A stretch of 64,000 bases of DNA from Pseudosulfitobacter pseudonitzschiae (GTDB lineage: Bacteria > Pseudomonadota > Alphaproteobacteria > Rhodobacterales > Rhodobacteraceae). A model generated the notes under the pieces. It was not told the origin of the DNA. It was given only the letters and a program-made list of their open reading frames with translations, and did no database searches. The DNA is taken from the NCBI RefSeq assembly GCF_002222635.1, contig NZ_CP022415.1:2108001-2172000 (forward strand). The letters run 5' to 3'. This document shows positions 46,405 through 54,300 of this stretch, in pieces. A program made the translations under genes and the position numbers. The number at the start of each line of letters is the position of its first letter. Positions within the stretch are counted from its first letter, which is position 1.

Positions 46405-47391
46405 CTATTCCAGGTCCTGTGCTGCAAGGGCACGGTGAATCTCGCGGCGGACCAGTTTGCGCACGTTGCGGGTGATGCGTTCACCCAATGCGCCCTGCAA
46501 TTCCTGACGCACGATGTCCGAAACCAGATCGCGCAGGGCTGCTTCGTCCAGCACATCTTCGTCCGACGACAGCACATCATCAGAGGTATCGGTGCGCGGA
46601 GCCTGACCAGCAAAAATCGTAGCTTCGGGCGCTTCGCCGGTGTCGTCCTCGCTGTCGTCCGATGCATCTTCCCACGCCATCGCCGGCTGTTCGGTGCCCG
46701 CGTAATCGTCGCGGCCCGCGCCGTCGGGCTCCCACTGGTCGTCGGTGCGGGCAATCACCTCTTCCAGCACGGCAATCTTTGCGCTGAGGCTTTGTGGTGC
46801 TACAGGCTCTTTAATCGAGGGGTCGCGATACTCGGGTACATGCGGCAGTACCGCCGCCTTGCGCGCCTCGTCGGCCTCTTGTGCGTCAACGGCGCGGAAC
46901 ACCTCGTGAAGCGAACGCCCTTCGGTCCCTGCTTCTACTCCGGCATCCGCCGCGCTGGCGTCATGGCCGCTTTCGCTGTGCGGGGCCACGTGATCGCCAT
47001 CGACATCATTGCTGTCGTCCGCGTCGCGGGCATCGTACCGGGCGCCATCATCACGCTCATCGTAATTATCTTGATCGTCGTAATCGTCCTGCGCTTCGGC
47101 CAGCAACGCGCCAAGCACGGCATCGGCATCCGCATCCTCGGCACCTTCACCCCGCAATTCAGTTTCGGCAGCACGGTCAGCTGCGAACCTATCCTCGGCC
47201 GCCGCGTCTTCCACAGCGGGCACAGTCTCTTGCTTGGGCATTTCGGCCACACGCAATGCCGGCGTCAGAACCAGTCGATCGGTGCTGGCTTTGGGCGTAT
47301 CTGCGGCTGGAACACGTCTGTCTTCGGACACCAGACGGCGAATAGACGACAGGACGTCCTCCACCTCGGCGTTGGTCACTGCATCAGGCAT
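46405..47391 (-). CDS. Acidic PopZ-like protein
   Basis: About 328 residues from the ATG at 47391, preceded by GGAAG. The N-terminal VEDVLSSIRRLVSEDRR helix, a long acidic and alanine-rich middle (rich in D, E and short repeats such as DDYDDQDNYDERDD), and a C-terminal ALRDLVSDIVRQELQGALGE through RRE helix resemble the layout of PopZ/DUF2497: two conserved ends separated by a disordered, negatively charged spacer. PopZ organises the cell pole in alphaproteobacteria. The similarity is in architecture and short motifs, so the call is tentative. Confidence 0.5.
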   Translation of the reverse strand: MPDAVTNAEVEDVLSSIRRLVSEDRRVPAADTPKASTDRLVLTPALRVAEMPKQETVPAVEDAAAEDRFAADRAAETELRGEGAEDADADAVLGALLAEAQDDYDDQDNYDERDDGARYDARDADDSNDVDGDHVAPHSESGHDASAADAGVEAGTEGRSLHEVFRAVDAQEADEARKAAVLPHVPEYRDPSIKEPVAPQSLSAKIAVLEEVIARTDDQWEPDGAGRDDYAGTEQPAMAWEDASDDSEDDTGEAPEATIFAGQAPRTDTSDDVLSSDEDVLDEAALRDLVSDIVRQELQGALGERITRNVRKLVRREIHRALAAQDLE

Positions 47392-47478
47392 ATTTTCTTC
47401 CACTCTCACCTCGGGCCACAGTTTACCGCGAACCAGAGATTCTCACAACAGGTGCGAAAAATTGTCAGTCTTTTTCCG

Positions 47479-48918
47479 TCACTCTTTGCCCAAGGCTTTA
47501 AGAACCCTGTCCAGTTGCCTGCCTTGTTTGGTCGCTTTGGCAGGGCCGTTCTTGACCAGATTATAATAGGCTTCGGGATCGTAAATCTGAACATTCAGGC
47601 CCAACTGTTCCGCCGTCAGCAGCCCCATCGAGGCCAGAACCGCATAGGCCGCAACATAGACTTGCGCCTGCGCCTGAATGCGCAAGGCTTGCGCATCAAG
47701 CAATGTCTGCTCGGCATCGAGCACGTCCAAAGTGGTCCGCGCACCCAATGTCGCCTCTTCACGCACGCCGTTGAAGGCCACGTTCGCCGCACGCACCTGA
47801 CGTTCGCTGGCTTGCGATTGCGCAATCAGGGCTTGCAGGTCGGCAATCGCATTGCCGACGCCTTGTGCCACGTCTTTCTGGACCACGTGCAGGTTGCCCC
47901 GTGCCGCGTCGCGCCGCGCGATCGCGGCACGGTTAGCAGACGACAAACGCCCGCCCTGATAGATCGGCCCACCCACTTCGATGCCCACGGACCCGCCACG
48001 GCGGAAGTTGTCGTTGTCAAAATTCTCGGTTGCGGACAGCGATCCGTTCAGCGTCACAGTCGGGTACATGGCACGGTCTGTGGAAAACACCAGCAGATCG
48101 TTCGCGGCCACCTGATGCTGTGCGGCGTGCATATCGGGATGACGGCGCATAGCGATGGCTTTGGCGGTGTCCACATTGCTTTCTGTACGCGGTAGGCTGG
48201 GGGGAGGCGCCAACTGCCCCGGCTTGCGGCCCACCACGTTGCGATAGAACTCGATTGCTTGCGCCAGATCACGCTGGGCAGCGGCCAAACCGCTGCGGGC
48301 GGCGGCCAGTTGCGCCTCGGCCAGTGACACGTCGGTGCGGGTTACTTCACCCACTTCGAACCGGTCGCGCGCGGCGCGCAGTTCCTGCGTCAGCAAGCGC
48401 AGGTTGTTCTGGCGCAAAGCCACAAATTCATAGGACTGGCGCACGGTCATATAGGCCGAAACGGCACGCAGCAGCACCTGCTGTTCAATCGACAGCAATG
48501 ACGAACGTGTGGCCAGAACAACCTCTTTTGCTGACGCGATGCGCGACTGGGATGCACCGAAATCATAGAGCAGCATCTGCGCTACAATTCCCATCGTCGC
48601 CGATGTCCCGCTCAGCGACGAGCGATTGAACGAGGTGACGCCACCACCACTGGTCACCGACGTGCCTGCCCTGCCGTACGTGTGATCGATGCTGGACGAC
48701 CAGTTGACGATGGGCCGCAACAAAGCCTGCGCTGTGGCCACATCTTCGTCAGCTGCACGCAGCAAGGCGCGGTTCTGATCCAGCAAGCCAGACTGGGTGT
48801 AAGCCCCCGCCATTGCATCCGCCAGCGTATCGGCGCGTGCAGGGGCAGAAAATGCGACCCCGATGATCAGGGCCAGACTCAAGGCTCTGCCGGAAATACT
48901 TCCCATTAGTGATTTCAT
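47479..48918 (-). CDS. TolC-family outer membrane efflux protein
   Basis: About 479 residues from the ATG at 48918, with a signal peptide ending near PARAD. Two outer membrane efflux domain repeats are seen: the first with TLADAMAGAYTQSGLLDQNR, the second with the FRRGGSVGIEVGGPIYQGGRLSSANR stretch typical of TolC, then LGARTTLDVLDAEQTLLDAQ. TolC forms the trimeric outer membrane duct for type I secretion and efflux pumps. No adaptor protein is adjacent, so its partners are elsewhere. The preceding residues up to 48954 could extend the start. Confidence 0.9.
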   Translation of the reverse strand: MKSLMGSISGRALSLALIIGVAFSAPARADTLADAMAGAYTQSGLLDQNRALLRAADEDVATAQALLRPIVNWSSSIDHTYGRAGTSVTSGGGVTSFNRSSLSGTSATMGIVAQMLLYDFGASQSRIASAKEVVLATRSSLLSIEQQVLLRAVSAYMTVRQSYEFVALRQNNLRLLTQELRAARDRFEVGEVTRTDVSLAEAQLAAARSGLAAAQRDLAQAIEFYRNVVGRKPGQLAPPPSLPRTESNVDTAKAIAMRRHPDMHAAQHQVAANDLLVFSTDRAMYPTVTLNGSLSATENFDNDNFRRGGSVGIEVGGPIYQGGRLSSANRAAIARRDAARGNLHVVQKDVAQGVGNAIADLQALIAQSQASERQVRAANVAFNGVREEATLGARTTLDVLDAEQTLLDAQALRIQAQAQVYVAAYAVLASMGLLTAEQLGLNVQIYDPEAYYNLVKNGPAKATKQGRQLDRVLKALGKE

Positions 48919-49000
48919 CTCGATTCTGTCCTCAACATCCGGCGCATTGCACACCGTTCATATCTGTATGCAACTGTATCGGACCGCATGCGCGATGTCA

Positions 49001-49654
49001 TCACAGTTGAAATTGACTGTGCGCCTCGAAACCGGGCAAAACCGGCGCGCCTGCATTAAACGCATTGCGCCACGACATCCGTCCATCGATCTTATAGCCG
49101 ATGCGCACTTCACCCAGTGCGCCATCCATGAACAGACAGGCGATGCGGCCGCCCTCCTTGATCTGGTCGATCAGCGCGTCGGGCACGCGGGCAATGCCGC
49201 CCTGAATGATCACAACATCATATGGGCCATGCTGCTCTGCACCTTCGGCCAACGGGCCGGTGTGCAATGCAACATTGTCGGCCCCGGCCTCCATCAGCGC
49301 CTCTTGTGCCTCGGTGGCCATGTCTTCGTCTTCCTCTACGGCCACAACCGCTTCGGCCATGCGCGCGATAACCGCCGAGGAATACCCATAGGATGCGCCC
49401 ACATCCAGCACCAGTTCGTCATTTCCGATGTCCAGCGCATCCAGCATCTTAGCCAGAGTGCGTGGTTCAAGAACAACGCGCCCCTGCCCAAGATCAATGT
49501 TTTCACCCATATAGGCCGCTTCACGCTGGGCCGATGGCACAAAGTCCTCGCGTGCGACGGAAAGCATGGCCTCGATGATGGGGAATTTGGTCACGTCCGA
49601 AGGCCGCACCTGCGTATCAACCATCATCGTGCGGCGCATTTCAAAGTTTGTCAT
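49001..49654 (-). CDS. Protein-L-isoaspartate O-methyltransferase-like
   Basis: A 217-residue protein with the Pcm-type layout: the N-terminal RRTMMVDTQVRPSDVTKF, then REDFVPSAQREAAYMGENIDL, and the SAM-binding ELVLDVGASYGYSSAVIARM with VVAVEEDEDMA. It lacks some Pcm details, so function as a protein repair enzyme is probable but a related methyltransferase is possible. It precedes the TolC gene on the same strand, 82 bp apart; this pairing is common in alphaproteobacteria. Confidence 0.8.
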   Translation of the reverse strand: MTNFEMRRTMMVDTQVRPSDVTKFPIIEAMLSVAREDFVPSAQREAAYMGENIDLGQGRVVLEPRTLAKMLDALDIGNDELVLDVGASYGYSSAVIARMAEAVVAVEEDEDMATEAQEALMEAGADNVALHTGPLAEGAEQHGPYDVVIIQGGIARVPDALIDQIKEGGRIACLFMDGALGEVRIGYKIDGRMSWRNAFNAGAPVLPGFEAHSQFQL

Positions 49655-49837
49655 GAACTGAACTCATCTGTTCGGAATCTGTCGATATCAGATGTGCCAC
49701 ATTCCGACCGGCGCAGCAACGGGCGGTTGGCTCAAAATGAGTGTGTTGCATCTGCGCCCCGCACTACCGCCCCGGATTTGACGCAGCGATGGTAATGCCG
49801 GACAGGTTAGGGCACCTCGAAGGATACCCTGACAGTT

Positions 49838-50364
49838 CTATACCGATTGCATCAATTTCGCCTGCCCCGGCCACGCAGCATCATCCGCCGCTTGCGCCAG
49901 AACCGCTGCCACATCGCCACGCGCTGCCTTGGCCCTGCAGATCCACATCACCACCGAACAGTGTATCGCGGCTGCCATCCGCTTGGGTCAGGCGGACCGG
50001 ACGTACAATGGCATAGTCCAGACCCGAGGCAATCAAATGCGCGTCTGCGTCATGTTTGGCCTTAAGCTAATGTGCCAGCGCGCCTTCGGGGTCGGGATTG
50101 TCCGCCCCAACCGAGCTGAGCATTACGAACCGCGACACGCATGCCTTGGCGGCAATATCGTCAAGGCGCATGGCCCCGGTCGAGCCGCCTGACCCGGCGG
50201 CGAAAACCACTGCTTCGCATGTGGCCCAAGGCCACATCGTCACCCAGTTCCGATATATCCGAAGACTCGCGCATCAGCGCAATCGGCGTGTGGCTGTTCT
50301 GTTGCAATTCGCGCGCAACGCACAGACCTGTTTTGCCTGTGGCTCCGGCGACCAGAATATTCAT
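49838..50364 (-). pseudogene. Broken NAD(P)-binding SDR gene (NmrA/YwnB-like)
   Basis: The intact beginning is MNILVAGATGKTGLCVAREL, with SSDISELGDDVALGHM, a Rossmann SDR start. The frame then shifts: the continuation VVFAAGSGGSTGAMRLDDIA, VSRFVMLSSVGADNPDPEGA and HDADAHLIASGLDYAIVRPV lies in another frame and carries an in-frame stop after ALAH, and a stretch is missing after STG. The remains end KLMQSV followed by a stop. At least a frameshift, a nonsense change and a small deletion are visible, so it no longer makes the protein. It lies next to tRNA-Cys, at the border of the integrated element. Confidence 0.85.
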
Positions 50365-50600
50365 CTCGCTCTGCCTTTTCGTGCTGACTGGTTTCTTGCA
50401 AAAGCAAACGTCGCGACACGCACAATACGTCCACCCGCATCTCTGTCAGCCAACGAACCGCACGGCATCCTGTTCCATCACAACGGCCCATGCAGGGGCG
50501 ATGGAAGAAGCGTTGACGCGGTTTGAGGAAGGGACTTGCGCTTGCACAGAAAACGGCCTATGACCCCGCCAACCACGAAAACCCATGTTTTCAATGCGCT

Positions 50601-50674
50601 GGCGAGTTGGCGGAGTGGTGACGCAACGGATTGCAAATCCGTGTACACCGGTTCGATTCCGGTACTCGCCTCCA
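50601..50674 (+). tRNA. tRNA-Cys (anticodon GCA), with encoded CCA
   Basis: GGCGAGU/ACUCGCC acceptor stem, D arm, anticodon loop UUGCAAA (anticodon GCA), T arm CCGGUUCGAUUCCGG, U at position 73 and CCA. The integrase gene begins its operon 87 bp further on and faces the tRNA, so the 3-prime end of this tRNA is the likely attachment site. No second copy of the tRNA end was found in the window. Confidence 0.97.
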
Positions 50675-50760
50675 ATAAAATCAATGGGTTACGATTTCTT
50701 CTGCTCATTGGGTATCACCTCTAGTATCAGTTTCACGTTCTGTGCCTGTTCTGTTCGGGA

Positions 50761-51780
50761 TCATTTGCGCTTTGCCGCTGCCTGTCGCGCCCGCATGATT
50801 TGCCGCGCCTCCCCAGCATATTTGATGATCATCTTCTTTGAGGAATGCCCGCTATAGCTTGCGATTTCATCATCGGTGCAGCCTGCCCACGCCAATTCCA
50901 TGACACCACGATACCGAAGCGCATGTTGGTCGTAGGCCATCAAGTCGAGCCGTCTCCGCTCGTTGATCATGACACGCGCCATAGCGTGATAGCTCATCGC
51001 GGACCCGTCAGGCCGTGTAAGAATGTGCCGTGTGGGATGTGGTGCAGCGCCCAAATCGGACTTTGCTTGATCCAAAGCTTTCCGAAGCGCTTGCGTGCAG
51101 GGCAAGAGCAGCGGCTTATCGGTCTTGTTCTGGCGCAATTTCAAAGTGTCGCCATCGTAATCGCCCCATTGGAAATCCAACCAATCACCTGGTCGCTGCA
51201 CACTACCAACGCCAATTTCAAAAATCAGGCGCGGCAATGGCTTCCCTTCGGTTCGCATTTTTTCAACGGCCCAATCAGTCCAAGGTTGATGCGGTTTCTT
51301 ACGCGCTTTGGGCACCTTCAGTTTTTCAATTTCGATCGCCGGATTGTCATGCCTCCAGCGTTTACGAATAGCTAACTTGCACAACATGCGAATGGCAATC
51401 GGGATGTAGTTGGCGAAGTTTACGCGATGGCGGTTCTTATCCATTGCGTCGTAGACATCGGCCTGGGTCAGACGCGAAACATCGGCATTGCCAATTTTGT
51501 CGGTCAGATACTCAAAAATAGGTTCAAGATCCTTGCGATATCGAGGCGAGAAGTTGGCCCATTTATCAGTTTCGCGCATGGCCGCAATCAGAGCAGCCCA
51601 CGAGGTCTTGACCTCTACCCTTTTACCGCTCACGACTTCCCAATACTGATGATCAAATTCTGCAGTGCCTTCCTCCGCCGTGATACGCCCAAGATAAATC
51701 ATCCTTCCATTGACGCACTTGCGCACATACCAGCGCCCTGACGAATGCCGCCATAGGTATTTCTTGCGCCGGATCACCAT
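50761..51780 (-). CDS. int: Tyrosine recombinase / integrase
   Basis: A 339-residue site-specific recombinase. The N-terminal SAM-like domain covers about residues 60-150. Catalytic residues are seen: Arg196 in QRPGDW, Lys219, His286 and Arg289 in HALRYRG, His312 in SGHSS and the nucleophile Tyr321 in IIKYAG. It sits beside tRNA-Cys with its 3-prime end toward the tRNA, as expected for an integrated element. Two small HTH genes lie upstream in the same operon with overlaps, and these probably control excision. The protein also has an N-terminal arm-binding segment (MVIRRKKYLWRHSSGRWYVR). Confidence 0.95.
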   Translation of the reverse strand: MVIRRKKYLWRHSSGRWYVRKCVNGRMIYLGRITAEEGTAEFDHQYWEVVSGKRVEVKTSWAALIAAMRETDKWANFSPRYRKDLEPIFEYLTDKIGNADVSRLTQADVYDAMDKNRHRVNFANYIPIAIRMLCKLAIRKRWRHDNPAIEIEKLKVPKARKKPHQPWTDWAVEKMRTEGKPLPRLIFEIGVGSVQRPGDWLDFQWGDYDGDTLKLRQNKTDKPLLLPCTQALRKALDQAKSDLGAAPHPTRHILTRPDGSAMSYHAMARVMINERRRLDLMAYDQHALRYRGVMELAWAGCTDDEIASYSGHSSKKMIIKYAGEARQIMRARQAAAKRK

Positions 51781-51983
51781 TCAATAGCTCCCCGGATGTC
51801 TCCCACTTCGCCGTTTGAAATCTGTTTGAGCATATCTGTATCCCAACGAACCACACCGGGGGCAATCTCATGACCCTTGGGCAAGTGACCACCATCGACT
51901 AACGCCCTGAACTCTTGCGTGCGCAAGTCCAGCAGACGTGCGGCTGTTGTCTCACTGGCCAACATCGGAGTCTGCCGTCTCAT
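51774..51983 (-). CDS. Small helix-turn-helix protein, probable excisionase
   Basis: A 69-residue protein: MLASETTAARLLDLRTQEFR, then ALVDGGHLPKGHEIAPGVVR and WDTDMLKQIS, the layout of small MerR/AlpA-type winged-helix excisionases. Its stop overlaps the integrase start by 7 bp and its start overlaps the stop of the next gene by 4 bp (51980-51983). The coupling to an integrase supports an excisionase role. The assignment is from pattern and context. Confidence 0.7.
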   Translation of the reverse strand: MRRQTPMLASETTAARLLDLRTQEFRALVDGGHLPKGHEIAPGVVRWDTDMLKQISNGEVGDIRGAIEW

Positions 51984-52225
51984 TCGTCAGAAGCCATTTC
52001 ATTGCGCTGCCCACTCCTCGACATGCGGGATGCCGCTTTCTGGGCCTTTACCGTAAATTGCGACACATATTTCTCCCACGCGCCGTTCGGAATCTTGGGG
52101 TTACGCTGTCCAGGCGCTGTGTAGATATGATCCAACATATCCTCACGGATCAAATAGCGGATATTCGTCACGGGCAGCCCAACTCGGTCCGCCAGTTCCT
52201 TTGGTGTTTCGAGGGGTTTGGTCAC
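51980..52225 (-). CDS. Small helix-turn-helix protein of the integrase operon
   Basis: An 81-residue protein. KPLETPKELADRVGLPVTNI and RYLIREDMLDHIYTAPGQRN give a MerR-like DNA-binding head with a basic C-terminal tail. It is the first gene of the integrase operon and overlaps the following HTH gene by 4 bp. It may be a directionality factor or a regulator of the integrase. The divergent XRE gene starts 110 bp away, so the spacer is a shared control region. Confidence 0.65.
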   Translation of the reverse strand: MTKPLETPKELADRVGLPVTNIRYLIREDMLDHIYTAPGQRNPKIPNGAWEKYVSQFTVKAQKAASRMSRSGQRNEMASDE

Positions 52226-52265
52226 GCTTCACCTTTCCGTTGGATTTCCATCAAAAACACTGCTT

Positions 52266-52319
52266 AAGTGAACAGGATTGGCCAGAACACCGCAGAAGTG
52301 CACGTTTGGGCCAAAACAT
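52266..52319. promoter_or_regulatory. Direct repeat in the divergent spacer, possible XRE operator
   Basis: Two half-conserved copies, AAGTGAACAGGATTGGCCAG at 52266 and AAGTGCACGTTTGGGCCAAA at 52296, are spaced by exactly 30 bp in the region between the integrase operon and the XRE gene. Each shares AAGTG-nAC and GGCCA/GGGCCA. The spacing and position suggest an operator for the XRE repressor. Confidence 0.4.
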
Positions 52320-52335
52320 AACCCAAAGGTGCCCC

Positions 52336-52740
52336 TTGTCAACAGATTTGAACGGGATTGGTCTTCGCTTGCGAGAAATTCGCAAGATCAACAATATCAC
52401 CCAACCTGTTATGGCTGCCGCCATCGATGTTTCGGATCGCGCGTACAAATACTACGAACAGGAAAAGCGCGAGCTGCCGACCCTCGCTGCTGTGAACATC
52501 AGTGAGGCGTTCTCCATTAATCTTGAATGGCTTTTGACGGGTCGCGGAAAGGTCCGCAAAAGTGACGACCCCCAACTGGCTGAGCTTTGCGCGGTAGCCG
52601 TGCTGACCCAAGCCGAAGCTCGAAAGGCAAATTTGCCGATTGCCAAGCTCGGCAAAATTATCGGGTTTGTCGCAGCGCAGGCGTCACAGACCGATGAAAC
52701 ACCGGCAGAGGTCGCCAAAAATTACTTCGACACACTCTAA
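52336..52740 (+). CDS. XRE-family phage-type regulator (TTG start)
   Basis: About 134 residues from a TTG at 52336, with AAAGG 7 nt upstream; the frame is open further back but the extra residues are not typical. The HTH is GIGLRLREIRKINNITQPVM and AAAIDVSDRAYKYYEQEK, followed by a C-terminal part NLEWLLTGRGKVRK shared with phage repressors. It is divergent from the integrase operon and probably controls it and itself. It is 15 bp upstream of a small membrane protein gene. Confidence 0.85.
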   Translation: MSTDLNGIGLRLREIRKINNITQPVMAAAIDVSDRAYKYYEQEKRELPTLAAVNISEAFSINLEWLLTGRGKVRKSDDPQLAELCAVAVLTQAEARKANLPIAKLGKIIGFVAAQASQTDETPAEVAKNYFDTL

Positions 52741-52755
52741 GAGGGGAACACAGGC

Positions 52756-53043
52756 ATGACAGACACAAATCACAAACCCAAAGCCGCACAGGCCGGGTTG
52801 GACGCTTGTGACCAAGAGATTATTGCCGCTGCGCGGCAGATCGGTGTCGCAGGTGCATGCTTGTTTCTTGGCGGCGTGATGGCGCTGATTGCCACATCAG
52901 GCCAAACAACCTGGGATATAGCACGCTCCCTTTATCTCACCCTGGTAGTTCTCGGCCCCTTGGGCATAATGATCGCTCGACGGTTCCTGCGAATACTCAT
53001 GAAGCATCGTCGCAAAGAACTTTCGATCTTTAATAATCAGTAA
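52756..53043 (+). CDS. Small membrane protein downstream of the XRE regulator
   Basis: A 95-residue protein with a polar N-terminus and two hydrophobic helices (VAGACLFLGGVMALIATSG and LYLTLVVLGPLGIMIARR), and a basic C-terminus. It is unrecognised, and sits immediately after the XRE gene. A second pair of the same kind is found at 53876-54570 in the same element. That repetition suggests a functional link, perhaps a regulator-membrane partner module. Confidence 0.7.
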   Translation: MTDTNHKPKAAQAGLDACDQEIIAAARQIGVAGACLFLGGVMALIATSGQTTWDIARSLYLTLVVLGPLGIMIARRFLRILMKHRRKELSIFNNQ

Positions 53044-53392
53044 GCTCGAAGCGGGTGCCGCTTGTAACATCTTGTGTGCTCGACCGAACCATCAGACAAT
53101 CAGCAGAACAGCCCTTCTCAATACAATCCATTTCGATATTTATTGTTAGGACCAAACTTGGGTGAAGCAAAGCGAAGACGGCAGTACGAAGAGGACTGCC
53201 AAAAATACTCCAAACAGATAAAACGGGCCCGTTTTAATGCGTATACCATGAGGACTCGCCACTCCCTAGCAGTGTTGACTGCACATCCAAACCCTCAGAC
53301 ATCCGCGAACAGCACCGCCTGAGCCTGCAGAGCTACCAGATCCACATAGATTTTCACCTGCATTTGGCAACGCTACAACCTAGTATGGGTAT
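53044..53392. other. Intergenic stretch, no supported gene
   Basis: About 350 bp between the small membrane protein gene and the short gene at 53393. It is of moderate GC. An open frame exists with a GTG start but it has no ribosome-binding site and no family pattern, so it is not called. No terminator with a U-run is clear. Confidence 0.4.
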
Positions 53393-53593
53393 ATGACGCA
53401 GCGAACTCACCCAGACAGCCATGCACTGCATGACTGGCCCATACACGGCCCCCAAAACCCAAAAATAGCCGATTTGGTTGACCGGCTCGCATATGACCAT
53501 GGACTGAGGGTACGCGAAATCGAAGATGTCATCCTACAGGCATTGACGAAACGCCTGTCAGAAGAAGATCGTTCTGACGACAGCCCATTGTAG
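53393..53593 (+). CDS. Short hypothetical protein, intact copy of the repeat-borne gene
   Basis: A 66-residue protein: HDWPIHGPQNPKIADLVDRL, then REIEDVILQALTKRLSEEDR, forming two or three helices, with an acidic tail. Its 3-prime part lies in the left copy of the direct repeat, and the same C-terminal sequence recurs at 60536-60615 but without the N-terminal half. It is convergent to the remnant of the other repeat-borne gene. No domain is recognised. Presence of one intact and one truncated copy suggests a real gene in the ancestral element. Confidence 0.5.
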   Translation: MTQRTHPDSHALHDWPIHGPQNPKIADLVDRLAYDHGLRVREIEDVILQALTKRLSEEDRSDDSPL

Positions 53594-53751
53594 ACTGGTC
53601 AGCGCCCCAAAGATTGTCTCGGCGACAAGACACATAGTCACCGTTACCAGCTAATAGTTTCAGAGGGGCCCTCGGAATCATCATCAGGAAAGGCTGAAAA
53701 CAGGTCAAAGATGCCGCTGGATTTCATGCGCCGAACCGTAGCCACATGGAT
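53514..53751. repeat. Left direct repeat flanking the defence-like cargo
   Basis: This 238-bp segment is repeated at 60536-60774 in the same orientation, with about 15 differences by eye (roughly 94% identity). It contains the 3-prime part of the small gene at 53393 and, on the minus strand, the last 37 or so codons of the gene that is intact at 60661-60885. The copies surround the cargo operon. Confidence 0.9.
53640..53751 (-). pseudogene. Truncated C-terminal copy of the small virB6-downstream gene
   Basis: Reading the minus strand here gives HVATVRRMKSSGIFDLFSAF, then DDDSEGPSETISW and a stop. The complete gene at 60661-60885 has the same ending with one extra pair of residues (ER). The part upstream of 53751 does not continue the frame, so this is a gene end duplicated by whatever placed the cargo. 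Confidence 0.75.
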
Positions 53752-53853
53752 TAGCCAACTCTCTGGGTGTGAAGAGCTCTGTATCTGCCATAGGCGCAAT
53801 CTCCTGTTGCCCAATCAGTCACGATTGTGAACTATGAGGTATGAATCGGGAAC

Positions 53854-53863
53854 TTGACGTCAA
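53854..53863. promoter_or_regulatory. Palindrome TTGACGTCAA before the XRE gene of the cargo operon
   Basis: A perfect 10-bp dyad, 12 bp upstream of the first start codon of the operon. It probably overlaps the promoter and could be the operator of the XRE protein encoded directly downstream. Confidence 0.45.
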
Positions 53864-53875
53864 CAATAGGCACAT

Positions 53876-54292
53876 ATGAGTCAAATGAAACGCAAATATG
53901 CCTCCATCGCGGAGCGGCTTCTCGTCGTTCGACGTAGAGCGGGGCTCTCGCAAGCCGATTTTGCGGAGCGTATCGACATATCTCCAAGAGCATATCGAAA
54001 CTATGAGTTGGCTGTACGCGATGTGCCGGTTGCGCTGGTTATTGGCGTCCATAGAGAGTTTGATGTTGGCTTCAGCTGGCTGCTTCTTGGCGAAGGTGCA
54101 GATGCGCCTCAAGCCTCAGTGGCCGCTTTGGAGCGTGCATTGGTCGCAGTGCGAGACTTTCAGCAGGAACGTTTTCTAGAGTTCTCGACTGAGAAAGAAG
54201 CGCGTCTGATCCACTACATCTCTACACAAGCCGCATCCGGGCGAGACATGTCCGACGCCGAGATCAACACATTTCTAGAAACAGCAGCATAG
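53876..54292 (+). CDS. XRE-family regulator of the cargo operon
   Basis: A 138-residue protein. The helix-turn-helix is AERLLVVRRRAGLSQADFAE with RIDISPRAYRNYELAVRD, and SWLLLGEGADAP follows, the same architecture as the XRE protein at 52336. Its first ATG is at 53876 and a second in-frame ATG lies 9 bp on. It opens the six-gene operon, with 8 bp to the next gene, and a palindrome precedes it. Its likely job is to repress or gate the methyltransferase-ATPase module, as control proteins do for restriction-modification systems. Confidence 0.9.
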   Translation: MSQMKRKYASIAERLLVVRRRAGLSQADFAERIDISPRAYRNYELAVRDVPVALVIGVHREFDVGFSWLLLGEGADAPQASVAALERALVAVRDFQQERFLEFSTEKEARLIHYISTQAASGRDMSDAEINTFLETAA

Positions 54293-54300
54293 GGGTACAG

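Noticed and set aside
46435-48195. 586-residue plus-strand frame
   Set aside because: It runs antisense to the acidic PopZ-like gene and the TolC gene. The length comes from GC-rich codon structure of the real genes.
50478-50708. Minus-strand open frame with STGIEPVYTDLQSVAS
   Set aside because: It is the antisense translation of tRNA-Cys and its surroundings, a well-known annotation artefact.
53251-53265. ACTCGCC as a second copy of the tRNA-Cys end
   Set aside because: Only 7 bases match; a real attachment repeat would be longer.
53074-53322. 82-residue GTG-started frame
   Set aside because: No ribosome-binding site and no domain; composition does not clearly support coding. It could be real but is not supported.
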